From Neptunomonas antarctica (GTDB lineage Bacteria > Pseudomonadota > Gammaproteobacteria > Pseudomonadales > Balneatricaceae): DNA of 64,000 bases. The translations under genes were made by a program, and so were the position numbers. Below are positions 25,896 to 36,205 of this stretch, piece after piece. Within the stretch, counting starts at the first letter, position 1. The number at the start of each line of letters is the position of its first letter. The stretch is taken from assembly GCF_001305295.1 (NCBI RefSeq), contig NZ_LJSI01000047.1:1-64000 (forward strand), given 5' to 3'. The notes below the pieces were generated by a model. The model made no database searches. It was not told the DNA's origin and saw nothing but the letters and a program-made list of their open reading frames with translations.

Positions 25896-26551
25896 ACGCT
25901 GTAGTGCCAGCCAGACGACGATTTCCGTTATTTTTGACGGTTTTTCTGGCTGTTTTTCTGGCGATTATACTGGGTGGGTTGTTTGTTAAGTGGGTCTATT
26001 TTCCATCGGCTTTCAGCCCGGTCAATCTTTCCCAGCAAGAGCAGCAACAGCTTAATAAGAAACTGAGCTATTTTGGTGTTCAGGTGGACGATGCATCGAC
26101 TTCATCGGATGCTGCTGCGTCACCTCTTCAGCCGCAAGCCTATACTGAAAACAATGCCACCCGTGAAGTCAGGTTCTCCGAAAAAGAACTCAACAGCCTG
26201 ATCGCAAAAAATCCTGATGTAGCGAGTCGTTTCGCGCTCGATTTGTCTGATAACCTGGCCAGCGCCAGAATTCTTATTCCAGTAGATTCCGACTTTCCAC
26301 TCCTGGGAGGCGAGACTGTACGTATCAATGCAGGCGTTGAGATTTTTTTCGCAAACAATCGGCCTAGCATTAAGCTCCGAGGTGTCAGTCTTTGGGGGGT
26401 GCCATTACCCAATGCATGGCTGGGAAACCTGAAAAATATTGATCTTGTCGAGCAGTATGGTGATCAGGAAGGTTTTTGGAAGAGCTTTTCCGCCGGTATT
26501 GCTTTTGTCAAAGTAGCCGACGGTGAGCTAGTCGTTAAATTAAAAGAATAG
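25871..26551 (+). CDS. Conserved single-pass membrane protein of unknown function
   Basis: 226 residues from the ATG at 25871; a frame opening at 25820 lies wholly inside the PhnA-like gene. A basic N-terminus and one transmembrane segment (~16-36) are followed by a presumably periplasmic domain with 'VRFSEKELNSLIAKNPD' and 'GVPLPNAWLGNLKNIDLVEQYG'. I recognise the pattern as a conserved marine gammaproteobacterial hypothetical but know no function. The overlap with the upstream gene suggests coupling. Confidence 0.75.
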   Translation: MGRAVDNVDAVVPARRRFPLFLTVFLAVFLAIILGGLFVKWVYFPSAFSPVNLSQQEQQQLNKKLSYFGVQVDDASTSSDAAASPLQPQAYTENNATREVRFSEKELNSLIAKNPDVASRFALDLSDNLASARILIPVDSDFPLLGGETVRINAGVEIFFANNRPSIKLRGVSLWGVPLPNAWLGNLKNIDLVEQYGDQEGFWKSFSAGIAFVKVADGELVVKLKE

Positions 26552-26599
26552 CATTAAAAGAGTAACATCAAAAAAGAGCCTTAAAGGGTGTATTTAAAA

Positions 26600-26631
26600 G
26601 TAGCGCTAATCAGCCAGCGCTGCTTTTTTTT
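26600..26631 (+). terminator. Terminator after the mtnBCD-containing operon
   Basis: AGCGCT (26602-26607) pairs with AGCGCT (26616-26621) across eight bases, GTAGCGCT...AGCGCTGC in all, followed by eight T residues. It overlaps the 3' end of the convergent EamA gene. Confidence 0.6.
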
Positions 26632-27505
26632 GACGTCTGAGTTTATGTCCGAAAACATTAATCAGTAACCCGCCCATAATGAGTAGAATGCCAAATACCT
26701 GTATAAGGCTGAGGGTTTCATCCAGCACCAGCCAGGCTGTGATCAGTCCGATGACCGGCACCAGTAAGGTAAGAGGCGCTACCTGTGAGGCGGGATAGTT
26801 TTTGAGAAGATGAGCCCAGGTGCTGTAGCCAAAAATGGTAGCGATGCCCGCCAGATAAAAGAGCGTGGCTACGGTTTTTAAGCCGACATTTTGCAGGCTC
26901 GAGATTATTAATTCCGGTCCTTCAATCCAGTAGGATAGCAGTAGGAAAGGAATCGGAGGAATCAGTGCGCTCCAGACAACCAGGCCCATCAGATTTACAT
27001 TACCTAATTGGCCGATTTTACGATTGATGATATTGCCCATTCCCCAGCTTGAAGCGGCGGCGATGGTTAACGCAAAACCAATAAATGTCATCTTACTGGC
27101 AGGTGTTTGTGTCGCTAATAAGGCCAGACCTGCGGCGGCGACGATTAGGGACATGACTTGCTGAAGTTTCCAGCGTTCTCCCAAAAACATAAAGGCGAAG
27201 ATCATGGTAAACAGCATTTGTGCCTGTAGTACCAATGAAGCCAGGCCCGCCGGCATGCCCAGGTGCATAGCACTGAACAGCAAGGCAAACTGACCAAAAC
27301 TGATGGTAAGACCATAGCCCAGTAACCACTTTATCGGTAATTTTGGGGCTTTGATGAAAAGCAGGGCGGGAAAGGCGACCAGCATAAAGCGCAGTGCACC
27401 CAGTAGCAGGGGAGGAAGTTCATCCAGCCCCCACTTGATCATAACGAAATTAACACCCCAGGCTAATACAACGAGTAATGCCAGTCCCCAGTCCTTTGGA
27501 CTCAT
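26606..27505 (-). CDS. EamA/DMT-family transporter
   Basis: 299 residues with ten predicted transmembrane segments in two EamA repeats (~1-135 and ~145-285), the drug/metabolite transporter layout. The 'WGVNFVMIKWGL' start and 'LLGALRFMLVAFPAL' are typical. Substrates of this family (amino acids, metabolites) cannot be read from sequence. It ends just after the convergent operon and starts 22 bases beyond the rapA stop, so it may be read from the rapA transcript. Confidence 0.88.
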   Translation of the reverse strand: MSPKDWGLALLVVLAWGVNFVMIKWGLDELPPLLLGALRFMLVAFPALLFIKAPKLPIKWLLGYGLTISFGQFALLFSAMHLGMPAGLASLVLQAQMLFTMIFAFMFLGERWKLQQVMSLIVAAAGLALLATQTPASKMTFIGFALTIAAASSWGMGNIINRKIGQLGNVNLMGLVVWSALIPPIPFLLLSYWIEGPELIISSLQNVGLKTVATLFYLAGIATIFGYSTWAHLLKNYPASQVAPLTLLVPVIGLITAWLVLDETLSLIQVFGILLIMGGLLINVFGHKLRRQKKAALAD

Positions 27506-27527
27506 TGTATTTCCCTGAATCGTTGAT

Positions 27528-30395
27528 TTAGTCGCTGACTACCGCAATACGAACCGCATCCATTTTCAGCTTAGCAGAACTAAGGTGGTCAAGAATGCTG
27601 GTACGATCAGCACGCAGCTGCGTGATTTCAGATGGACGAATCGAAGGGTTGACCTTAATCAGCGCTTCTAATCGTTCAACTTCTTCGTTAAGAATTAATG
27701 TTGCTTTGCTTATCGCGGCTTTAATTAATTCTGCCTGCTGACTTTCGGCAACAGCTTCAGCTTTTGTCAGTACCGTACTGATCTGTTGCCGGCCATGGCG
27801 GATCAGGTTCTGAGCGGCATGGCGTTTAACCCGTTCGCCTAGCTTGTTTAAATGCCCCGGCGTAATGATTTTGCTCAGGTTGTTGCCGCTATTATCCAGC
27901 ACAACACGCACGGTTGCTTGTGGCTGATAGCGTTGCAGGTTGAGGTGGCGAGGTGCCGCACAATAGAGTACGAAAACCGCTTCAACCAACAAGGTACCAG
28001 GCTGCAGAGGCGGTAGTTTTACAGTGCAGACGGCGGTGTTGCCAAACTCACTGCCAATGATCATTTCCATTGCACCCGTTACCATCGGGTGTTCCCAGTT
28101 AAGGAACTGCATATCTTCGCGGCTCAGCGCTTCCTCACGGGAGTAGGTAGCGGTACAGCCTTCTTCCGGTAAGCCAGGGAAACGATGTTCAATCATCTGA
28201 TCCGTCGGCTGTAAAATAACGGAGTGAGGACCATTGGTTTGCTGATCCACACCAAACTGATCGAATACATGTTCCATATAATCGACGAGCTGATGACGAT
28301 TTTCAGTATCTTCAACTGACTCAACCAGCTCGGCCGCTTTTGCTGGTCGGCATGAGCTCATTTCGAGCAAACGGTCACGGCCTTGCTGCATTTCGTGCAA
28401 GATTTTTTGTGAAGCTTGTTGAGACTCGGTAATCAACGTCGAAAAGGTTTCTTCATCCACCCCATCGAGTAACAAAGTCGTCAGCGTTTCTTCAAACTGC
28501 GTAAACAACGCTTGTCCTGCAGGGCAGGTATGACGGAAAGCGTTGATGCCCTCATCAAACCAGCGTAGCAAAACAGCCTGAGCACTGTCTTCGTAGTATG
28601 GAATATGAATATGAACATCGTTTTTCTGGCCAATACGGTCTAAACGACCAATACGCTGTTCGAGAAGATCAGGATTCAGTGGCAGATCAAACATGATCAA
28701 GTGCTGAGCAAACTGGAAGTTACGGCCCTCACTACCAATCTCAGAGCAGATAAGAACCTGCGCATACTCTTCTGTATCGGCAAAATAGGCAGCGGCACGG
28801 TCACGGTTGATCAGTGTCATTTTCTCGTGAAAAACAGCTGAACGCACACCCTTACGCAGGCGGATATGTTCTTCCAGTGCTTGTGCTGTTTCAGCACGGG
28901 CGCAGATCAACAGGGTTTTTTCCAAACGATGAGATTTAAGCCAGTTGTCCAGCCATTCAACCCGTGGGTCGAACTCCAGCCAATCAACACCTAGCTGTGC
29001 TTCCGGCTGCAGGATCTGATCGAGTGAATAGTCTTCCATATTCGATAAGAGGGCTTCTGGCATCGGTAATGGATGCGGCACTAAAATCCTTTGCGGGAAA
29101 CCCGGTACAGCATCACGCGTATTTCTGAACAACACGCGGCCGGTACCATGGCGATCTAACAAGTGACTAATGCACTGTTGAATCGCATCTTCGGCGTTAC
29201 CATCCTGTGCATCAGCAATCAGCTTGGCTGCTGTGGCTTCACCCAGAAAGTTATTAATTTCGGTCTGAAACTGAGTATCTGAACTGAGCTGCTGTATGCC
29301 ATCTGCGGCCAGTAATTTCTGTACCAGCGCGTTTACTTCAGTGTAGTGCGCTTGCTCTTCACGAAACTGATCAAGAGAGCTGTAACGATCTGGATCGAGT
29401 AGACGTAAGCGTGCAAAATGGCTTTCAAGGCCCAATTGCTCTGGCGTTGCTGTTAGCAATAACAGGCTTGGGATAACATTGGCGAGTTTTTCAATAGTGG
29501 TATATAGCGGGCTAGGCGCATCTTCGCTCCATACCAGATGATGTGCTTCATCAACAATCAACATATCCCAATCACACGCCAGAATCTGCTCAACGCGTGT
29601 GGTGTTGTTATTGATAAATGACTGGCCGCATAAAATCAGCTGTGCCGTATCAAATGGATTGCCAGAACCGGACATCTCAATGGCCGTGCAACGCAGTTCA
29701 TCCATAATGCTGAAATGCAGATTAAAACGTCGCATCATCTCAATCAGCCATTGGTAGATCAGGCTGTCAGGAACGGTAATCAGAACACGCTGGGCACGGC
29801 CACTAATCAACTGCTGGTGGAGAATCAGGCCCGCTTCAATGGTTTTACCCAAGCCGACTTCATCCGCCAGTAAAACGCGTGGTGCATAGCGATTAGCGAC
29901 TTCGTGTGCGATATAAAACTGATGAGGTAATAGTTGAACGCGGCCGCCAGATAAACCATAGGTTTCGGATTTTTGCTGCGCATGCTGATGCTCAAGCGTA
30001 TCCAAGCGCAGCTGGTAGCGGCTTAGCTTATCTATCTGGCCGGCAAAAAGACGATCCTGAGGGCGGTTAAACTGCACATGACAGTCCAGGTCGATTTCAG
30101 AAATAATATGTTCGTCACCCTCATCGTCTAAGCCGATGTAGATAAAACAACCATTTTTTTCGAGGCGTTCGGATATCTTGATACGGATGCCGGCACTATT
30201 GCTAATCGCATCACCGACAGGGTATTCGACCCTGCTTATAGGGGCATTATCAGTGGCGTAAGTGCGCTCTTCTTCAGCGGCAGGGTAAACAATAGTGACA
30301 CGACGGTCAGCATTAGATGTGACCATACCCAAACCTAATTCTGCTTCGGTATTACTGATCCAGCGTTGGCCGGGAATGAACTCTGTAACTGGCAA
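27528..30395 (-). CDS. rapA: RNA polymerase-associated ATPase RapA
   Basis: 955 residues, near the E. coli length. An N-terminal Tudor-like region (~1-110) precedes a SNF2 helicase core: motif I DEVGLGKTIEAG, motif II DEAHHL, LTATPEQLG, and 'GSEGRNFQFAQ' plus QRIGRLDRIGQ in the second lobe. The C-terminal RapA-specific part follows. RapA binds RNA polymerase and recycles it from stalled posttermination complexes. It reads toward the EamA gene. Confidence 0.96.
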   Translation of the reverse strand: MPVTEFIPGQRWISNTEAELGLGMVTSNADRRVTIVYPAAEEERTYATDNAPISRVEYPVGDAISNSAGIRIKISERLEKNGCFIYIGLDDEGDEHIISEIDLDCHVQFNRPQDRLFAGQIDKLSRYQLRLDTLEHQHAQQKSETYGLSGGRVQLLPHQFYIAHEVANRYAPRVLLADEVGLGKTIEAGLILHQQLISGRAQRVLITVPDSLIYQWLIEMMRRFNLHFSIMDELRCTAIEMSGSGNPFDTAQLILCGQSFINNNTTRVEQILACDWDMLIVDEAHHLVWSEDAPSPLYTTIEKLANVIPSLLLLTATPEQLGLESHFARLRLLDPDRYSSLDQFREEQAHYTEVNALVQKLLAADGIQQLSSDTQFQTEINNFLGEATAAKLIADAQDGNAEDAIQQCISHLLDRHGTGRVLFRNTRDAVPGFPQRILVPHPLPMPEALLSNMEDYSLDQILQPEAQLGVDWLEFDPRVEWLDNWLKSHRLEKTLLICARAETAQALEEHIRLRKGVRSAVFHEKMTLINRDRAAAYFADTEEYAQVLICSEIGSEGRNFQFAQHLIMFDLPLNPDLLEQRIGRLDRIGQKNDVHIHIPYYEDSAQAVLLRWFDEGINAFRHTCPAGQALFTQFEETLTTLLLDGVDEETFSTLITESQQASQKILHEMQQGRDRLLEMSSCRPAKAAELVESVEDTENRHQLVDYMEHVFDQFGVDQQTNGPHSVILQPTDQMIEHRFPGLPEEGCTATYSREEALSREDMQFLNWEHPMVTGAMEMIIGSEFGNTAVCTVKLPPLQPGTLLVEAVFVLYCAAPRHLNLQRYQPQATVRVVLDNSGNNLSKIITPGHLNKLGERVKRHAAQNLIRHGRQQISTVLTKAEAVAESQQAELIKAAISKATLILNEEVERLEALIKVNPSIRPSEITQLRADRTSILDHLSSAKLKMDAVRIAVVSD

Positions 30396-30476
30396 ACTGA
30401 TTACTCTCGTTCTGCTTGTTTAAAAAGCTATGTATGATAGGAGTTTAGTCTAAATGTTGAAAGATGCAGGCGGCAA

Positions 30477-31496
30477 TTAAAGTGTTTTTAATACGCCTTC
30501 AGCTATTTTAGCCTGATTAAAGATGCCTTTATCCAAAACCCAGCCAGTTACCAGTGCGGCGGGCGTCACATCAAACGCGGGATTAAACACCGGGGTATCG
30601 TTCGGGCTCCAGCACACATCGCCAAAGCTACCACTTACACCCCGTACTTCGGCGGCGGCACGTTCTTCAATCGGAATGCCTGCACCGGTCATACAGTCGA
30701 TATCTACCGTGGTATTGGGCGCAACCACATAGAAAGGTACCTTGTGATAGTGTGCATTAACCGCCAGCGAATACGTGCCTACCTTATTGGCAAAATCACC
30801 ATTCACGGCAATTCTGTCGGCACCGACCAAAACGCAATCGACTTTACCATCGCGCATCAGCAGTGCGGCCATGTTATCGCAGATCAGCGTATGCGGTATG
30901 CCGAGCTGTTTCATCTCCCACGCCGTTAGGCGTCCACCTTGTAACAGCGGACGGGTCTCATCCACATAAACATGAATACCTTTGCCTTGTTGGTGGGCAG
31001 CATTAATGACCCCAATCGCTGTACCCACGCCAACCGTTGCTAAGCTACCGGTATTGCAGTGGGTCAGAATATTCGCGTTAGGCTTGATGAGATCAGCACC
31101 GAGTGTGGCAATGGCGTTGCATAACACGACATCCTCATGGAATAGACGTTCTGCTTCAGCAGGCAGGGCAGCAGGTCCAGAGGCGTTAAGCACGCCCAGC
31201 ATGCTGTCCAGATTGTTCATCAGGTTAACGGCAGTAGGGCGCGCCGCACGCAAAATTTCAGCCGCGCTTTGCAACGTAACCGTCGCAACACCCTGCGCGG
31301 CTAAGTGACCGAGTAATAAACTTGCGCCAATACCGATTAACGGCGCACCACGAATCTGTAATTTCCTGATCATCGCGACCATGGCGTCAACCGACTCGCA
31401 CGCCAGCCAGTTTTCAACGAGGGGGAGCTGGTGTTGATCAAGCACGTAGAGCTTATTATTCTGGTATTTGATACTGGTCGCGTGAAGGTCGTGCAT
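30477..31496 (-). CDS. mtnA: Methylthioribose-1-phosphate isomerase
   Basis: 339 residues, eIF2B-like fold. Catalytic motifs are visible: '[14 protein letters not shown]', the Cys in [13 protein letters not shown] and the Asp region [11 protein letters not shown]. It isomerises methylthioribose-1-phosphate to the ribulose form, the step before MtnB. It lies 5.4 kb from mtnBCD on the other strand, split from them by rapA and the EamA gene. Confidence 0.96.
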   Translation of the reverse strand: MHDLHATSIKYQNNKLYVLDQHQLPLVENWLACESVDAMVAMIRKLQIRGAPLIGIGASLLLGHLAAQGVATVTLQSAAEILRAARPTAVNLMNNLDSMLGVLNASGPAALPAEAERLFHEDVVLCNAIATLGADLIKPNANILTHCNTGSLATVGVGTAIGVINAAHQQGKGIHVYVDETRPLLQGGRLTAWEMKQLGIPHTLICDNMAALLMRDGKVDCVLVGADRIAVNGDFANKVGTYSLAVNAHYHKVPFYVVAPNTTVDIDCMTGAGIPIEERAAAEVRGVSGSFGDVCWSPNDTPVFNPAFDVTPAALVTGWVLDKGIFNQAKIAEGVLKTL

Positions 31497-31572
31497 TACA
31501 CCATCTCTGATACTAATGAATAATGTAGCGGATTATAACGCACTTATTATCTGCGTACTGTCGGTTTACGCC

Positions 31573-32184
31573 TTAAATAAAGAGGAAAACTACAGAGCTG
31601 GCTGTGAGAAGCCCCATTAGAATATTGAAACGTCGATAAGCCACTGCTGTCGATAAATAGCGCCCAATTGCCATGCCAAAGCTCGCCCATAGACTAATTG
31701 TTGGTAGGTTAACAATGCCAAAGATAAGTGCGACATAAAGGGCAGATTGAAAGTATGCATCACCCGCAAGTGTGAATGTCGTCATTGCGCTAATAGACAT
31801 AATCCAGGCTTTTGGATTTACAAACTGGAAGGCTACTGCCTGCACAAAGCTAAAAGGTACATTGCCTGATGCGTTGCTTTTGCCCGGCCCATTTGCGGAG
31901 CCTATCTTCCATGCCAGATAAAACAGGTAGCAAGCACCCACCCATCGTAGCCAGTTATGTAATTCAGGGTATTCAGCAAAAATAACACCAAACCCTAGAG
32001 CTACTGACATATTAAGAAAAAACAAACCGCTGCCAATGCCCAGCATATGTGGAATAGTGCGTTTAAACCCGAAATTTGCTCCTGATGCTGTCAGCATCAG
32101 GTTATTTGGCCCGGGCGTTACCGATGTCGTAAAGGCAAAGGTAATTAAAGACAGTGCATTGGCTAACATTAATTCAATAATCAT
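31573..32184 (-). CDS. LysE/RhtB-family amino-acid exporter
   Basis: 203 residues from the ATG at 32184, which overlaps the AlaX stop as ATGA; a longer frame to 32298 would be read inside that gene. About six hydrophobic segments and the 'TPGPNNLMLTASGANFGF' motif define the LysE/RhtB family. It should export an amino acid or derivative. Coupling to an alanyl-tRNA editing protein and divergence from a MocR regulator suggest control of one amino acid pool. Confidence 0.9.
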   Translation of the reverse strand: MIIELMLANALSLITFAFTTSVTPGPNNLMLTASGANFGFKRTIPHMLGIGSGLFFLNMSVALGFGVIFAEYPELHNWLRWVGACYLFYLAWKIGSANGPGKSNASGNVPFSFVQAVAFQFVNPKAWIMSISAMTTFTLAGDAYFQSALYVALIFGIVNLPTISLWASFGMAIGRYLSTAVAYRRFNILMGLLTASSVVFLFI

Positions 32185-32894
32185 GATTGTGGTTCCAGTA
32201 ACAGATGTATACGCCGGTTGCGTCTGCCTTTGTTTTCTATCTTGCTGATTGTTGCTATGCCTATTTCTTTGATATTGGCGACATGAGTGCCGCCACAAGG
32301 CTGAAGGTCCACTCCATCAATCTTTACCATACGTACGGAGCCTGTTCCCCTCGGAGGTTGCACTGATAATGTCCGGACTAATTCAGGTTGTTGTGTCAAC
32401 TCGGCATCGCTTATGGCCAATGTAGTGACGCTTGCGGCCGTTTGGATGAGCAAATTAAGTTGCTGTGTGAGTAGTTCTTTATCAAGCTTTGCTTCGCCTA
32501 AGTCAAAATCAAGACGGCTTTTTTCTAACCCGACAGAGCCACCTGTAACACCTTTAGGAATAAGAGAGCAAAGTAAGTGCAGGCATGAATGCATCCGCAT
32601 TAATTGGTATCGGCGTGGCCAATCGATCTCCATTAGTATGCTATCACCTACATAAAGCTGCTGAGTATCACCTTTGATGCAATGTAGGATGCTGTTAGGC
32701 GTCTCTCCTTTAATGGTGTCGATTACCTCTAACCTAGCGGATGATGTGGTTATCCAGCCTTGGTCACCGGGCTGGCCACCCCCTTGGGGGTAAAAGAGTG
32801 TTTGATCAAGTTCAAGATGATTTTCCGTGATCGCAGTGACTACAGCGGTCGCTTGAGTTTGATAGCTATCGAGATTGAACAGTGCTGTAGTCAT
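32181..32894 (-). CDS. Alanyl-tRNA editing protein (AlaX-like)
   Basis: 237 residues. The free-standing AlaRS editing domain is shown by 'LFYPQGGGQPGDQG', the zinc motif HSCLHLL (HxxxH) and CGGTHV. It hydrolyses Ser- or Gly-mischarged tRNA-Ala. It is first in a two-gene unit with the LysE-type exporter, facing a MocR regulator across 124 bases that contain a palindrome. Confidence 0.9.
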   Translation of the reverse strand: MTTALFNLDSYQTQATAVVTAITENHLELDQTLFYPQGGGQPGDQGWITTSSARLEVIDTIKGETPNSILHCIKGDTQQLYVGDSILMEIDWPRRYQLMRMHSCLHLLCSLIPKGVTGGSVGLEKSRLDFDLGEAKLDKELLTQQLNLLIQTAASVTTLAISDAELTQQPELVRTLSVQPPRGTGSVRMVKIDGVDLQPCGGTHVANIKEIGIATISKIENKGRRNRRIHLLLEPQS

Positions 32895-32914
32895 AAGTAA
32901 TCCTTGAAATATTT

Positions 32915-32932
32915 AATTGTATGGGTACAATT
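32915..32932. promoter_or_regulatory. Candidate MocR operator
   Basis: A perfect inverted repeat AATTGTA-TGGG-TACAATT sits 21 bases upstream of the AlaX-like gene, between it and the divergent regulator gene. GntR/MocR proteins bind such short palindromes. No binding data; position and symmetry only. Confidence 0.5.
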
Positions 32933-33018
32933 ATTATATGTTGTTGTAAAAAGTTACTTTTGTGATGCTTTTACATCATATATTTCATATTTTTAGAGTC
33001 AATTGGTTTATTGTTACC

Positions 33019-34410
33019 ATGACAATTTGGATTCCCGATTTAACTGAACATTCAGGTCCGCGTTATAAAGCGTTAGCAGCGGCTATTGCTTCAGGTATTA
33101 ATGATGGTGAGTTAATCGCTCAGCAAAAATTACCACCGCAACGCCAGCTAGCGGATGCGCTAGGTGTGACCTTAGGCACAGTAACGCGCGGGTATGCTGA
33201 AGCGGAGCGGCGTGGCCTGGTGTCGGCTCGTGTCGGCAGTGGTACCTATGTGAAAGAGAAGGGTGCAAACGTACGGGATGAGTTTTTAATCCCTGATCCA
33301 CGTGTGGGTTTTATCGATTTGACGGTGAGCTTGCCGGTAAGGTTAGGCCAGCAGGAATTATTGGCTGAAACACTTGGGCAGTTGCAACATGATCCGGACA
33401 CGCTTGCACATATGCTGGAATACCACCCAGATGGTGGGTTTGCGCATCATCGCGATGTGATCGCCAAGTGGATAAGCTACGGAAACTTTAAGCCACACCC
33501 CGATAGTATTACCTTATGCAATGGGGGTCAGCATGCGATCCAGTTAGCGCTAATAGCAGCGTGCCGCCCTGGTGATACTATCCTTGCAGAAGGGCTGGCT
33601 TACCCGGGATTAAAATCAATTGCCAGGCAGCTTAGCCTAAAAGTTATTCCAATACCCATGGATGAAGAGGGTATCGTATTAGACTCTATTGCTGATCTAT
33701 GTCGCCAATATAACCCTCGTTTGATCTACTGCACGCCGACTCAACATAATCCGACCAATGTGCAAATGACATTGCAGCGAAGGCAGCGACTGATAACTGT
33801 GGCCGATGACTACCAGCTGCTGATTATCGAAGATGACGTCTCAGCATCGTTAGTGCAAAATCGACCGGAGTCTTTAGCCTCCATGGCACCTGAACGCGTT
33901 TTTTATATCAGCAGTTGCTCAAAAGGCCTGGCGGGTGGCTTACGGGTCGGGTTTCTTGTCTCACCGCAGGCTTATCGAGATAGGGCGGCTTCGGCATTGC
34001 GCGCCAGTTGTTGGATGGCACCGCCGCTAATGGTTGAGATAGCCTGTCGTTGGATTCAGCAAGGCGCGGCTACCCGGTTATTAACGAAGCAACGCGAAGC
34101 GTTACAAGCGCGTTTTGAATTGGCGAGTGATATATTCGAGGCATTGAATTTTTCGGCCAGAGCCGACAGTTTTTTTGTCTGGTTAGTGTTGCCAGAACAT
34201 TGGCGAGCCAGTGCTTTTGTAAAAGCAGCCGAGGAGCGAAAAGTTCTGATTACTGCAGCAGAAAGCTTTGCAGTGGGTAATTACCCAGCACCCCAGGCAG
34301 TTAGAATCTGTATCAGTGCAGCGAAAGACTTAGCTTCTTTGGAAGAGAGCTTAAGGATTCTTCAGCAGTTAGCCGTTTCTGAAGTGGATGAAAAAATTGA
34401 AACATTTTAA
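33019..34410 (+). CDS. MocR-type GntR/aminotransferase transcriptional regulator
   Basis: 463 residues from the ATG at 33019; an ATG at 32962 would add a hydrophobic stretch that does not belong to the family. An N-terminal GntR winged helix (~10-75, '[20 protein letters not shown]') joins a fold-type I aminotransferase domain, with the PLP region '[19 protein letters not shown]' holding the candidate Lys. MocR proteins sense PLP-bound ligands. It probably regulates the divergent editing and exporter genes. acpH follows after 14 bases. Confidence 0.88.
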   Translation: MTIWIPDLTEHSGPRYKALAAAIASGINDGELIAQQKLPPQRQLADALGVTLGTVTRGYAEAERRGLVSARVGSGTYVKEKGANVRDEFLIPDPRVGFIDLTVSLPVRLGQQELLAETLGQLQHDPDTLAHMLEYHPDGGFAHHRDVIAKWISYGNFKPHPDSITLCNGGQHAIQLALIAACRPGDTILAEGLAYPGLKSIARQLSLKVIPIPMDEEGIVLDSIADLCRQYNPRLIYCTPTQHNPTNVQMTLQRRQRLITVADDYQLLIIEDDVSASLVQNRPESLASMAPERVFYISSCSKGLAGGLRVGFLVSPQAYRDRAASALRASCWMAPPLMVEIACRWIQQGAATRLLTKQREALQARFELASDIFEALNFSARADSFFVWLVLPEHWRASAFVKAAEERKVLITAAESFAVGNYPAPQAVRICISAAKDLASLEESLRILQQLAVSEVDEKIETF

Positions 34411-34424
34411 GAGATGAGACTAAG

Positions 34425-35009
34425 TTGAATTATCTGGCGCATCTGTTTTTGGCACAACCTACGGTAGAGTCGCGTGTGGGTAATCTTTTAGGTGACTTTG
34501 CAAAAGGTGTTGTGGTCGCACAGTTACCTGAGCCCGTTAAAAATGGATTGTTAAATCATCGTGCCGTAGACCAGTTTACTGACCAGCATAGTGTCGTTAA
34601 GCAGCTTAAACTTTTAATCGGGTCAGAGCGAAAACGCTTTGCGGGCATTATGTTGGATGTCGTGTTTGACCACTACCTGATAAAACATTGGCACCGCTTC
34701 AGTAATACCCGCTTTGACTCCAGTTGCGATGGCTATTATCAATCGCTGGATGAAGGGCAGTTGCTTATGCCACAGCCGATGCAGCGTGTTACCCAACGCG
34801 TGATTCAACAGCAATGGTTTGATTCCTACCAAACGCTCGAAGGTATAGGTTATGCGTTGGATCGTATCGCAGACAGAATACGTTTTGATCATACTTTTTA
34901 TGGATCGCTTGAGGAGCTGATAAGGCACCAAGACGAAATCGAAAGCGGTTTTTTAGCGTTTTTCCCCGAGCTACAACAGCATGTAGAAGAACGCAGATTA
35001 GAACAATAA
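34425..35009 (+). CDS. acpH: Acyl-carrier-protein phosphodiesterase
   Basis: 194 residues from a TTG at 34425; the start MNYLAHLFLA and following 'GNLLGDFAKG' match AcpH. The metal-site motifs 'HRAVDQFTDQH' and 'DVVFDHYLIKHW' are present. AcpH removes the 4'-phosphopantetheine group from holo-ACP. It sits between the regulator gene and an LLM oxidoreductase with small gaps. Confidence 0.88.
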   Translation: MNYLAHLFLAQPTVESRVGNLLGDFAKGVVVAQLPEPVKNGLLNHRAVDQFTDQHSVVKQLKLLIGSERKRFAGIMLDVVFDHYLIKHWHRFSNTRFDSSCDGYYQSLDEGQLLMPQPMQRVTQRVIQQQWFDSYQTLEGIGYALDRIADRIRFDHTFYGSLEELIRHQDEIESGFLAFFPELQQHVEERRLEQ

Positions 35010-35022
35010 TGGATATAAACAG

Positions 35023-36042
35023 ATGACGCTCAAACTTACCGTTGTAGATCAGACCCCCGTACAACTTGGCACCGCAGGGCCGGAACAGGCACCACGTTTA
35101 ACTTCCGAGTTAGCACAGGCGTGCGATCAATGGGGCTACCATCGCTATTGGTTAGCAGAACATCACAATAGCAACAGCTTTGCCGGGCCGTGTCCGGAAG
35201 TACTGATCAGCCACATCGCCAGCATTACCAAAAACATCCGTGTAGGCAGTGGTGGCGTCATGTTAGCTAACCATAATCCTTATAAAGTAGCCGAGCAGTT
35301 CCGCATGCTCGAAACCCTGTTTCCCGGCAGAATCGATCTGGGTATTGGGCGCGCACCCGGCGGTGATGGCATCGCCAGCCAGGCACTGGCTTATCCTTAC
35401 CAGCCAACACACGGCGAGCGTTATGCAGAACAAACACAACTGTTAACCGGATTTTTACGGGATGGCTTCCCAGAAAATCATGCATTCCATGATTTACAAG
35501 TCATGCCTAGCGATGAGCCATGCCCTGAACTCTGGATGCTCGGCACCAGCGGTGGCAGTGCCGCCTTTGCAGGTCAGATGGGTTTTAGTATGTCATTAGG
35601 CTTATTCATCAGCCCGGACGACCAAACCATCGCGATTATGGACGAGTACAAACGCGCCTATCAACAATCCGGCCATAGTGGATCACCCCATACAATGATC
35701 ACTATTGCCGCTTTATGTGCACCCACAAGAGAAGAAGCACTCTATCTGGCTGCATCGCAAGCCTATTGGAAAGTCATGGCGTTTCGTCATGGTGTTCGCC
35801 ATCCGTGGATAAGCCCGGAAGACTCACTGGATAAAGTAAAACAGCTCTCCATCTCGGATCAAAGCTATTACCACAGCCTGCTCGACTCCATCACATTAGG
35901 CTCCCCGCAAGAATGTGCTGATCAGCTTGAGCAAATCTCAGAATACTGGCAAACCGATGAGATAGGTTTAGTCACAGTGACACACGATTTTGAATCGAGA
36001 AAACGTAGTTTTGAGCTATTAGCAAAAACATTAGTGGCTTAA
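35023..36042 (+). CDS. LLM-class flavin-dependent oxidoreductase
   Basis: 339 residues, a luciferase-like barrel of the MsnO8 type: 'VVDQTPVQLG', 'YWLAEHHNSNSFAGPCPEV', 'RVGSGGVMLANHNPY' and 'RIDLGIGRAPGGDG' are the usual landmarks. It probably uses reduced flavin. The substrate is unknown. It is the last gene of the core block. Mobile-element debris begins soon after. Confidence 0.9.
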   Translation: MTLKLTVVDQTPVQLGTAGPEQAPRLTSELAQACDQWGYHRYWLAEHHNSNSFAGPCPEVLISHIASITKNIRVGSGGVMLANHNPYKVAEQFRMLETLFPGRIDLGIGRAPGGDGIASQALAYPYQPTHGERYAEQTQLLTGFLRDGFPENHAFHDLQVMPSDEPCPELWMLGTSGGSAAFAGQMGFSMSLGLFISPDDQTIAIMDEYKRAYQQSGHSGSPHTMITIAALCAPTREEALYLAASQAYWKVMAFRHGVRHPWISPEDSLDKVKQLSISDQSYYHSLLDSITLGSPQECADQLEQISEYWQTDEIGLVTVTHDFESRKRSFELLAKTLVA

Positions 36043-36205
36043 TTCATCGAGTGGGCAGAAAGTACTCGCTATTGTCTGGTTAGAAAGAGATAAGTAAAAC
36101 AGATATCTTGTAGCTGCGTATAAACGAACATGCGCAGTATACAAAAGGTAAGCGTTAGATAATTAGCCGTAGATAGATTGGCTGACATAACGGAGTACAA
36201 GCGCA

